From an uncultured Pseudomonadota bacterium (lineage in GTDB: Bacteria > Myxococcota_A > UBA796 > GCA-2862545): a DNA stretch of 36,336 bases. The stretch lies in the NCBI GenBank assembly GCA_937891875.1, contig CALATR010000542.1, positions 1 through 36,336 on the forward strand, in the 5' to 3' direction. Shown here piece after piece: positions 24,834 to 33,359 of the stretch (the stretch's first letter is position 1; each line of letters opens with the position of its first letter). The notes under the pieces are model-generated. The model was not told the origin of the DNA and did not search any database. It saw nothing but the letters and a program-made list of their open reading frames with translations. The position numbers and the translations under genes are program-made.

Positions 24834-27758
24834 ATGCCCTCGATGGATCCCCAGACCAGTACCGCTCCTCCGGTACCTGAAGCGACGGACGTGCAGGTGG
24901 ACCTGGCCCGGCGCGTCGTGACTCGCGCGGATGGCGAGGACGTCCGACTCACCTCGCGCGAGGCCGCGCTCCTCGAGTACCTGATGGCTCGCGTGGGCCA
25001 GACGGTGGCCCGGGAGGAGCTCCAGGAGGAGGTCCTCGGCATCAGCCCGCTGTCCCTGTCCCGCGCCGTCGACTCGGCGATCGCCCGGCTGCGCGGCAAG
25101 ATCGAGACCGACCGGAACCAGCCCCGCCACCTGCTGACCGACCACGGCGAGGGCTACCGTTGGGTGGCCTCCGGACCGGCCCCGGCCCGAACGGCACCGT
25201 CCCCAGCACCCGCCGACCGCATCGACCTCGGTCCCCTGTCGCTCGACTTTGCGTCCTCGATCGCCCGGATCGAGGGAAACGAGCTGGTGCTGACCGCCAT
25301 CGAGCGGCGGCTGCTCCGCGCCCTGGCGGAGCGCGCGGGCACGTTCATCGACCGGCAGGCCCTGCGGCGCAAGGTCTGGCCCGACGGCGCCGGCTCCCGC
25401 GCCCTGCCGACCCTGGTGCATCGGCTCCGCAAGAAGCTCGGCGACGGGCCCGACGGCGAGCCCTGGATCCAGACCGGCCGGTCGAAGGGCGTGCGTCTGC
25501 AGCGACCGCCACCGCCGACCCTGCCCGACGTCGGCGCACGCAGGGTGTTCGGACGCGACGCCGAGGTCGAGGCCCTGCGGGGCGCGCTCGGCCGCGGGGA
25601 GCGCCTGGTGAGCCTGCTCGGTCCACCAGGGATCGGCAAGACCACGGTGATGCGCACCTTCGCGGCCCGCTCGGTGCCCCCCGGACGCCGCCCGTGCTGG
25701 GTGGACCTCGGCATCACGACCACGGTCGAGGGGCTGTGTGGTGCAGTGGCCCAGGGCATGCTGCTGGATGCTCCCGGGGCCGAGCTGCGCGCTCACGTCC
25801 GGCGCGCCCTCGCCGCGGACCCGAGCCTGATCGTGCTGCTCGACAACGCCGAGCACCTCGACGACGACGCCCGGGCCGAGATCGCCGCGTGGGTCGAGGC
25901 CGGCACGACCGTGGTCGCGACCTCGCTCGAGCCCCTGCACCTGACCGGCGAGGTGCGGGTCGTCATCGGTCCGCTCGCGGCCACCGGCGACGGCGGAACC
26001 GACGACACGGATGCTGACGCGGCGGACGAGCGCGACCCGGCGCTGCTCCTGTTCGAGTCGGTCGCCAGGCGGGTGAAGCCCGGCTTCAACCTGGACGAGC
26101 AGACCCGACCGGCCGCGCTGCGCATCGTGGCCGCCCTGGACCGCTGGCCCCTCGCCATCGACCTCGCCGCGACCCGGGTGGACGCGATGGGCCTCGCGGA
26201 CATCGAGTCCCAGCTCAACGAGCGCTTCTCCCTGCTCGAGGCGGGACGTGCGGACGTGCCCGAGCGCCACCGCACGCTGTTCACCGCGATCGCGTCCCAG
26301 TGGACCCGACTGCAGCCCGACGAGCGCGCGGCCCTGGCGACCCTGTCCGTGTGGGTCGCTCCCTTCTCCCTCGCGGACGCAGACGCCGTGCTGCCCGACG
26401 CCGCCGTCGTTCCCCGCCTCGTCCGCCGCAACCTGCTCACCGTGCAGTCCGGCCGTCGCGGTCGCTCACGCTTCTCGCTGTACAGCTCCATCCGCGCCTT
26501 CGCCCAGCTGCAGCTGCATGAGCTCGGGCTCGCCGAAGAAGCGCACGCCGCGTTCTCGCGCTGGGCGCGGGACACGGCCGCCACCCTCATCGCCGATCGC
26601 CGCCCGCCGGACGACATGTCCGGTCCCCTGCCCCGGGTGCTCGACAACCTGCTCGCCGCCGCGAGGATCGACGGCCCCACGGCGATCGCCGTCGCTCGCG
26701 CGGTCAGCGACACGCTGGCGATACGGGGTCAGGTGCATGCCTGGGCCGAGCTGCTCGAGCGCGCGCTGGCCGGGGCCGAGAGTGACGCGGATCGGGCGTT
26801 CCTCCTCGCACAGCGCGCGATGCGGGGCATGAGGATCGGCGCGGATCAGGAGCAGGTGCGCGCTGATGCGGAAGCGGTGCTGGAGCTGGCGGCGTCTGGC
26901 CAGGCGGCCTTTCTCGCCCACACGGCGCTGGGCTCGATGGCCATCCGACGCGGCGATCCGTCGGTGGCCGAGCGTCACTACCGGGCTGCCCGCGAGGACG
27001 CCCTCAGCCGTGGCGACCGCCGCTCCGCCGCCGCGGCAACCAACAACCTGGGCCTGGCGCTGCGCCACCTCGAGCGCCCCGACGAGGCCGCCGCCTGCTA
27101 CGAAGACGCGCTGGAGGGGCTGGAGTCCGACGCGTCCAGGGCGGTCGTGCACCTCAACCTCGGGGTCATCCAGTCGACGCTGGGTCGGGCGAGCCGGGCG
27201 CTGGAGGAGGCGGATCGCGCGGTGGCGCTGCTGCGTGACGGGGGGCATCCGGCCCACCGGATCAAGGCGCTGGGCCTGCGCGGGGAGGTCTACCGTCAGC
27301 TGGGGCGACCCGAGGACGCCGAGCGCGTGCTGCGCGAGACCCTCGTCCAGGCGGAGCAGGTGCACGGCACCGAGGTGGGCCTCACCCGGCGCCGACTCGC
27401 CGCGCTGGAGCTGGAGCGGGCCGATCCGGACGCGACGATCGCCGAGGTCGAGGCCGCCCTGCGCGCGCTTCCCGAGGACATGCGCCCGGTCCGCGCCTAC
27501 CTGTGGGCCTACCGCGGCGCCGCGCGAGCCATGCGCGCCGAGCTCGCGGGCGCGGAGCGCGATCTCGCCCGGGCCCGGCGCGCCTTCGAGGAGGTCGGCG
27601 ACCACATCGGCACCCGCGCCGTCGCCATCTACCGCCTCCTCCTCGACGGCGACCCCGAGCAGGCGGAGGCCCTTGTCGACGATCCGCGCCTGGAGGTTCA
27701 GCTGGCCCGGAGAGCGGTGCAGGCGCACCTCGCCGGGGCCGGCTGCGATCCGGCCTGA
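24834..27758 (+). CDS. Tandem winged-helix (OmpR-type) / STAND ATPase / TPR transcriptional regulator
   Basis: 974 aa; two wHTH patterns (VRLTSREAALLEYLMARVGQTVAREEL...AVDSAIARLRGKI and LVLTAIERRLLRALAERAGTFIDRQALRRKVW...LVHRLRKKLG); Walker A LLGPPGIGKTT; LIVLLDNAEHL; TPR-like C-terminus. Confidence 0.88.
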   Translation: MPSMDPQTSTAPPVPEATDVQVDLARRVVTRADGEDVRLTSREAALLEYLMARVGQTVAREELQEEVLGISPLSLSRAVDSAIARLRGKIETDRNQPRHLLTDHGEGYRWVASGPAPARTAPSPAPADRIDLGPLSLDFASSIARIEGNELVLTAIERRLLRALAERAGTFIDRQALRRKVWPDGAGSRALPTLVHRLRKKLGDGPDGEPWIQTGRSKGVRLQRPPPPTLPDVGARRVFGRDAEVEALRGALGRGERLVSLLGPPGIGKTTVMRTFAARSVPPGRRPCWVDLGITTTVEGLCGAVAQGMLLDAPGAELRAHVRRALAADPSLIVLLDNAEHLDDDARAEIAAWVEAGTTVVATSLEPLHLTGEVRVVIGPLAATGDGGTDDTDADAADERDPALLLFESVARRVKPGFNLDEQTRPAALRIVAALDRWPLAIDLAATRVDAMGLADIESQLNERFSLLEAGRADVPERHRTLFTAIASQWTRLQPDERAALATLSVWVAPFSLADADAVLPDAAVVPRLVRRNLLTVQSGRRGRSRFSLYSSIRAFAQLQLHELGLAEEAHAAFSRWARDTAATLIADRRPPDDMSGPLPRVLDNLLAAARIDGPTAIAVARAVSDTLAIRGQVHAWAELLERALAGAESDADRAFLLAQRAMRGMRIGADQEQVRADAEAVLELAASGQAAFLAHTALGSMAIRRGDPSVAERHYRAAREDALSRGDRRSAAAATNNLGLALRHLERPDEAAACYEDALEGLESDASRAVVHLNLGVIQSTLGRASRALEEADRAVALLRDGGHPAHRIKALGLRGEVYRQLGRPEDAERVLRETLVQAEQVHGTEVGLTRRRLAALELERADPDATIAEVEAALRALPEDMRPVRAYLWAYRGAARAMRAELAGAERDLARARRAFEEVGDHIGTRAVAIYRLLLDGDPEQAEALVDDPRLEVQLARRAVQAHLAGAGCDPA

Positions 27759-27769
27759 CTGCCCGGAGA

Positions 27770-29614
27770 TCACCGCTTGGAGGCCTTGTTCTCGCCGCGA
27801 GCGACGAGGGACCAGGACGCGTCGAAGCAGGTCTTGCTGCCATCGTCACACGCCCCGCAGCTCCCACCCCCGGCGACCACCTGACGGCACACCTCGGTGG
27901 GCTTGACCCAGGCCGACGCATCCCGCGCGTCCAGCCGGCCGGAGAGGGTGCCGAACACCTGGTCCTCGTCCGAGAAGGTCGCGGAGAACACGGCATCCTC
28001 CAGGTCGACGGCTCCGTGCTGGGTCTGCAGGACGAGATCCGCCTTGGACGTACGGAATCCGCTCTTCAGGGTGGACGTGGAGCCCGCCGCGACCTTGCGA
28101 CCGTCGTGCACCCAGACCATGCGGGTCGAACGCCCACTGCGGGTCAGGCTCAGCGCCAGCGGCGCCTTGGCCAGGAACGGCAGGAAGAGCTGCTTGGGCG
28201 ACGAGGCGGCGGCGTGGTCCAGACGCAGATCGAACTCCCAGGTGGCGCCGTCGGGCATCGAGACCGGGTTGGTGCGGATGGGGTCGAGGGCGAGCGCGCC
28301 GGCGTCGGCGGCGTAGGCGTCGCGGATCGCCATCGCGTACTCCCAGACCGCCGGGACCCCCTTGGTCTCACCATCACCGCCGGGCACCAGGTAGCTGTTG
28401 TTGGCGATCGAGCCCTTGTGTGCGGTGTTGCAGACAATGGCCACGCCCAGGTCCTCGCGCCCCGACTTTTCGGACATGCGCGGCCACCACATCCACATCG
28501 CCGCCCCACCCTTGAAGTCCCCCCCGTGCATGTAGAAGGTGTCCGTTCCGGCGAGGTCTCCCGCAGCGCCGCCCATCTCGACATAGCGAGCGGACCTGTC
28601 GCCACCCCCGAGGCGCTGCAGGGTGAACTTCTTGGCGCCGCTGGGGGCCAGGCTCCACGGATCACCGGCGTCGTAGACGGTGCTGGACGTGACCACGAAC
28701 CCACGCTGCAGCTGCACGATCAGCCGGGTCAGATCCCCGATGGTCATGCTCCAGCCGCCATACGGTCCGTAGTCGGGGCCGGCCGTGTTCCAGGGGTGCC
28801 GGAAGAACCCGTCGACATCGTGACCCAGGGCCAGGTGATCGTACTCGCCGTTGTCGTAGCGGCGCTCGTGGAGCAGGGACGCGGTGAGCATGCCGTCGTC
28901 GGAGGCCAGGTTGTCGTTGAGCATGGCCCAGACGTAGGGCTCGTAGGCGCGCTGACTCGCGGGCAGGGAGGTGTTCGCGCTGATCTGGGCGTCCAGGACC
29001 CCGCCGATCGCCGCGTAGTTGGCGTTCGAGTATGCTTCTGACGCCACCATGGTGGTGTGTCCGTCCCACCCGTACAGGGCGAGCCGCGGGATCGTCTGAT
29101 CGAACGTGGACGGAGGGGACGCGGCGTAATGGGTCTCCCCATCGCTGGAGGACACCGACATGTGGCGCAGCTCGCGGATCGTGTAGCCGGTGATGTCCCC
29201 GCTGGCCCAGGTCAGGTCGCCGACGGTGTCGTCATCGGCGAGACCGTAGTCCCGGGCCGCGAGTGCGGTGATGGTCTTGGACACCGACGCGACCCCGAAG
29301 ATCGAGTCCAGGCTCAGGTCCGTGGTGCCGTGCTCGACCCCGTAGGTCTCGAGGTAGTGCACGTCGTCGCCGAGCATGATCCCGACCGCACACCCGCCCC
29401 GCGTCGGGTCCTCCACCAGCGCTGGCAGGCTGCCGATCCCGCTGGAGAGCATGTCGTCGACCAGCTCCAGCGAGCGGTCGTCGTGGTGGGCATCCTTCTC
29501 GCTGGACAGCGCGAAGTTGCTGTCGGACAGCTCGTCGGTCTCGCTCGCGTCCTCGGCGGAGGGCACGCACGCAGGGAGCAGGATCAAGCAGGGCATCAGT
29601 CGGATCAAGGACAC
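27770..29614 (-). CDS. Serine hydrolase of beta-lactamase/class C-like family, lipoprotein
   Basis: 614 aa; LILLPAC lipobox; FGVASVSKTITALA (SxxK); AYSNANYAAIGG (YxN). Confidence 0.85.
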   Translation of the reverse strand: MSLIRLMPCLILLPACVPSAEDASETDELSDSNFALSSEKDAHHDDRSLELVDDMLSSGIGSLPALVEDPTRGGCAVGIMLGDDVHYLETYGVEHGTTDLSLDSIFGVASVSKTITALAARDYGLADDDTVGDLTWASGDITGYTIRELRHMSVSSSDGETHYAASPPSTFDQTIPRLALYGWDGHTTMVASEAYSNANYAAIGGVLDAQISANTSLPASQRAYEPYVWAMLNDNLASDDGMLTASLLHERRYDNGEYDHLALGHDVDGFFRHPWNTAGPDYGPYGGWSMTIGDLTRLIVQLQRGFVVTSSTVYDAGDPWSLAPSGAKKFTLQRLGGGDRSARYVEMGGAAGDLAGTDTFYMHGGDFKGGAAMWMWWPRMSEKSGREDLGVAIVCNTAHKGSIANNSYLVPGGDGETKGVPAVWEYAMAIRDAYAADAGALALDPIRTNPVSMPDGATWEFDLRLDHAAASSPKQLFLPFLAKAPLALSLTRSGRSTRMVWVHDGRKVAAGSTSTLKSGFRTSKADLVLQTQHGAVDLEDAVFSATFSDEDQVFGTLSGRLDARDASAWVKPTEVCRQVVAGGGSCGACDDGSKTCFDASWSLVARGENKASKR

Positions 29615-29707
29615 GGTTCCTCCTCGGGAAAGGCAATACCGAGACGCCGGTCGTGGCAGCGTCTCGGCGTGTGCCAGCCTGTGTCAGGCCGGCGATGACG
29701 CCGCGAG

Positions 29708-30547
29708 CTACCGGCTCGACTTGCTGGTCAGGCGGTCGTCCTCGTGGAAGAGCCGGCCCGTTCCCCGGCCCGACGCCTCGGTGATCCCCCAGGCCTTCAG
29801 GTCCGACGAGGTCCAGTAGTAGCCGAGGCTCATCGCGAGATCGTCCTGCACGTGCACGCCCAGGACGTTGCCGTGCTCGTCCAGCAGCGCAGCCCCCGAC
29901 GAGCCCACGCAGGTGTCGAGGTCGTGCTCGAGGAAGGGGTTGAAGTCGCCGACCAGCATGCCGACGCTCATCTGCTTGGGCAGCCCGTCCGGGTGGTGGA
30001 ACATGCCAGCGACGATGTCGTCGTCCGTGGTGAGGCGCACGTCTACCCAGCCGCGATCGAGGCCGGGGTCGTCGTCGAGCCGGATCAGCGCGTGGTCCTC
30101 GTTGTACTCGCCGTCACCGCCCTCGCCGTCGTAGGCGAAGTGCACGATGGCGTCGCAGGTGTAGGTCTTGGCGGGGCCGCTGGTGTAGCTGTCGTCGGGG
30201 TCGTCCTTGGTGTAGTCGAAGCGCACCTGAAGGTCGGCGCACACCTCGGCGAGCGTGTCGTGCCCGATCCGCGGGGGCGAGACGCAGTGGCCGGCGGTCA
30301 GCAGCAGGTTCTTGCTGACCAGGATGCCGCTGCAGCCGACCACACCCTCGACGCCGAACAGGCTCGTGTACTCGATGTGCGCAGCGGCCTTCGACACCTC
30401 GCGCTCGGCGCTGTTGCCCTCGGACACGGGCACGTAGTTGTCCTCGGTGCAGCTCCCTCCGGCGAGCGCCGTGGACGGGAGCAGGGCGACGGAGAGGGAG
30501 AGGGAGAGGGAGAGGGAGAGGACGAAGCAGCGTGTGGGTCGAGTCAT
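29708..30547 (-). CDS. Secreted trypsin/V8-like serine protease
   Basis: MTRPTRCFVLSLSLSLSLSVALLPSTALAGG signal; GCSGILVSKNLLLTAGHCV; NEDHALIRLDD; CVGSSGAALLDEHGNVLGVH triad motifs. Confidence 0.88.
   Translation of the reverse strand: MTRPTRCFVLSLSLSLSLSVALLPSTALAGGSCTEDNYVPVSEGNSAEREVSKAAAHIEYTSLFGVEGVVGCSGILVSKNLLLTAGHCVSPPRIGHDTLAEVCADLQVRFDYTKDDPDDSYTSGPAKTYTCDAIVHFAYDGEGGDGEYNEDHALIRLDDDPGLDRGWVDVRLTTDDDIVAGMFHHPDGLPKQMSVGMLVGDFNPFLEHDLDTCVGSSGAALLDEHGNVLGVHVQDDLAMSLGYYWTSSDLKAWGITEASGRGTGRLFHEDDRLTSKSSR
30492..30521. repeat. 6-bp microsatellite (gagagg, about 5 copies) inside the signal peptide coding region
   Basis: Direct reading ggagagggagagggagagggagagggagagg; encodes LSLSLSLSLS on minus strand. 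Confidence 0.93.
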
Positions 30548-30667
30548 GGGAACCTCCGATCCCCATGTGACCGTGCACCCGTCGCAGCGGAGTCGCACCT
30601 TGTGCCGGTGTGTGTCGGCGCTGCAGCATGCATTGGCTAGGCTGCGCGCTCGACCCCTGGAGGACTG

Positions 30668-31658
30668 GTGTTGAACGAAGAGACCCTGCGCCGCTCGATT
30701 GGCGCACAGCAGCTGCGCCCCGGGTTCGCCCGCACCCCCGAGCTCGACCTGTGGTGGGCCTGTGGCCGCCAGCGACCCGGTCGCCATGAAGGGCAGGAGC
30801 CAGGCCGAGATCCGGGCTCAGTTCACCGAGCGCCTCGACGCGGCTGCAGCCGCCGGACCCGCCGATGAAGCCGCCTGCCACAAGGCCCTCGACGTCTGGC
30901 TGTGCAAGGCCCGGTCCGGGTACGAGGTGCGGGGCCTGCTGTACGTGGTCGAGGCCGTGCTGGGTACCGAAGCCGTCATACAGTACGTCCTTCAGTCCTG
31001 GGAGTCGACGGATCCGGCGGAGCTGAGCCAGTCCGCGTCGGGAGTCGGCACCCTGGCCCTGGACCTCGCGCCCCTGCTGCTCCGCCTCACCCCCGAGGCC
31101 CACGCCGACGCGCTCACCCGCTTGACCGCCCTGCGTGACGCCCTCATCGCGAACTGGCCCTACGGCACCTACGAGCGCAGCCCCAAGACGTCTCTGCACC
31201 ATCACCTCGCCGCCTCTCTGGACCTCGTCCTGGGCGGCACCGAAGCCATGGTGCAGATGCAGGTCCGCGCGCCCCACCACGCGGTGTTGTGCGAGGACGG
31301 ACCGTTCCTCTCGGGCTTCTTCACCGCGCTGACCGGAGCCAAGTGGACCAGCGTCGCGCCGCGGGCGGCCTTCGTCGCCCCGGAGGCGGTCATCGTGCAC
31401 TACACGCGCTGCTACGACGAGTACACCCGCGCCGAGCAGCAGCAGGAGCTGGTCGAGGTGCTCTCGACCCTCGCCGATCCGCGCATCGTGCCCTGGATGT
31501 TCCACATGACGATGGGGACCAAGGCGCGCGCCGCCGCCAAGGCCTGGTTCGTGGAGCACGCGGAGGAGACCGCCGACTACGTCCGCTCCCAGCGCGATGA
31601 TCCGAACGGGCCCTACCGGGCTGGCGCGGAGAAGCTGGCGAAGGCGATGAAGATCTGA
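30668..31658 (+). CDS. Hypothetical protein, apparently with a 1-nt frameshift near 30761
   Basis: GTG at 30668 preceded by GGAGG; LNEETLRRSIGAQQLRPGFARTPELDLWWA in one frame, VAASDPVAMKGRSQAEIRAQFTERLDAAAA...KLAKAMKI in the next. Without a shift the gene may begin at the ATG near 30786. Confidence 0.6.
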
Positions 31659-31816
31659 CCGCCGCGCTCACAGGCGGATCCTGGTTTACGACGACCGGGA
31701 CACCTGGCACGACCACGGCTACAACGCCGTGCACGCCATCTGGGACATCCTCCCCGACGTCTACGCGCGCTACGCCGTGGCAGACGCCTCCTGGCAGCCG
31801 GAGCCCGGCGCGCCCC

Positions 31817-32707
31817 TCACAGCCGCTCGACCACCGCCCGGTACAGCCGCTCGCGCAGCCAGGCGTGGGTCGGGTCTTGCTGGAAGCGCGCGTTCCACGC
31901 CAGGGACACGCGGACATCCGGGAGCGTCACCGGCACTGGAGCGACCCGGAGGCCCATGGTCGCGACCGGCCCCTCGGCAAAGGGAAGGGGCACGTTCATG
32001 AGCAGATCGCTCTGCCCCAGGGCCAGCAGGCCGGCGAGGAAGGTCGAGACCTGCAGGCCGACGGCGCGGGTCAGCCCCTGCGCGGCGAGGGCGCGCTCGA
32101 CCACGTTGCCGCCGCCGTTCCCCGTGCGCACCACCACGTGGGGCCAGGCGAGCCAGCGCTCCACGTCCCAGCACCCGTCGAAGGCGGGGTGGTCGGGACG
32201 CCCCGCGACCGCGAAGCGCACCACCCCCAGCGACCGGCTGCGGGCGTCGCCGTCGAGGAAGTGCTCCGGGGCGATGCACAGCGAGGGCCGGTCCCGCGCC
32301 AGGGCAGCAGGGAGATCGGCCGGAGGCATGTGCGCGCGGATCCGGACGCCCGGCGCCTCGGCCCGGACGAGTCCGACCAGGAGCGGCAGCACACCCGAGA
32401 GGAGATCGGGCAGGTACAGGTCGAGCTCGAGCTGGGCAGACCGCGGCTCGAACGGCGCCGGGGACGCAATCGCCTGGCGCAGGCCGGCCAGGTGATGGGC
32501 CAGCGGCGCCTGCATGGCGAGCGCCCGGGGCGTGGGCAGCATCTCCGCACCGTGACGCACCAGGAGCGGGTCGCCCAGGGACTCCCGGAGGCTGGCGAGC
32601 CGGTGGCTCATCGACGACTGGGTGATGCCGAGCCGCCGCGCGGCGCGGGTCACGTGGCGCTCCTCCAGCAGCACGCCCAGGGTCACGAGGTCAGGAAGAT
32701 CCATCAT
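31817..32707 (-). CDS. LysR-family transcriptional regulator
   Basis: 296 aa; LVTLGVLLEERHVTRAARRLGITQSSMSHRLASLRESLGDPLLVR HTH. Confidence 0.95.
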   Translation of the reverse strand: MMDLPDLVTLGVLLEERHVTRAARRLGITQSSMSHRLASLRESLGDPLLVRHGAEMLPTPRALAMQAPLAHHLAGLRQAIASPAPFEPRSAQLELDLYLPDLLSGVLPLLVGLVRAEAPGVRIRAHMPPADLPAALARDRPSLCIAPEHFLDGDARSRSLGVVRFAVAGRPDHPAFDGCWDVERWLAWPHVVVRTGNGGGNVVERALAAQGLTRAVGLQVSTFLAGLLALGQSDLLMNVPLPFAEGPVATMGLRVAPVPVTLPDVRVSLAWNARFQQDPTHAWLRERLYRAVVERL

Positions 32708-32716
32708 GGCTCCAGA

Positions 32717-32755
32717 CCATGTTCTTCATGGCAATGATTCATTGGGACCATGGTC
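32717..32755. promoter_or_regulatory. Candidate LysR operator in the divergent intergenic region
   Basis: CCATG-ttctt-CATGG dyad (32717-32731) and GACCATGGTC perfect palindrome (32746-32755) between divergent genes. Confidence 0.5.
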
Positions 32756-32777
32756 AGGCCCAGAGTACTCCGGGAGC

Positions 32778-33359
32778 ATGAACGCACCCACCGACAGACT
32801 CCTTCCTGGCGACGTGATCGCCCCGTTCCACCTCGACACCCTGGCTCACGGCCGCCTGGGGGTGCCCGCTGCCGGACTGCTGCACCTGCAGTTCCGCCGC
32901 TTCGCCGGCTGCCCCGTGTGCAACCTGCACCTGCGCGAGTTCGCCGAGCGCTGGGACGAGATCTCGGCCGCTGGCGTGATGTCCGTCGCCTTCTTCCACT
33001 CGCGCTCCGAGCAGCTGCTCCCCCACCAGGAGTCCCTGCCCATGGCGATCGTCGCCGACCCGGAGCGCAGGTTCTACAAGGAGTTCCGCGTAGAGCGCTC
33101 CCTGTCGGCCATCGCCAGCCCACGGGTCTGGGCGCGGGCGGTGCGCAGCGTCGTGCAGGGAGCGACCAACCCGCTGGAGGGCGGCGCCCAGGACGGGCTA
33201 CCCGCCGACTTCCTGCTTGGCCCGGACGGCGTGCTGCGCGCGGTCCACTACGGTCGCCACGCCGACGACCAGTGGTCGGTCGACACCCTCGTGCAGCTCG
33301 CCGCCCGCGCGAGGGCCTCGTCGAGCACCTCCAGCACGATCGGCTTGGCCAGGACCTGA
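32778..33359 (+). CDS. Peroxiredoxin-like (AhpC/TSA-type thioredoxin-fold) protein
   Basis: 193 aa; FRRFAGCPVCNLHLREFAERWDEISAAGVMSVAFFHS; PADFLLGPDGVLRAVHYGRHADD. Confidence 0.85.
   Translation: MNAPTDRLLPGDVIAPFHLDTLAHGRLGVPAAGLLHLQFRRFAGCPVCNLHLREFAERWDEISAAGVMSVAFFHSRSEQLLPHQESLPMAIVADPERRFYKEFRVERSLSAIASPRVWARAVRSVVQGATNPLEGGAQDGLPADFLLGPDGVLRAVHYGRHADDQWSVDTLVQLAARARASSSTSSTIGLART

Noticed and set aside
24576-26270. 564 aa minus-strand ORF
   Set aside because: Antisense to the wHTH/STAND regulator; no domain evidence.
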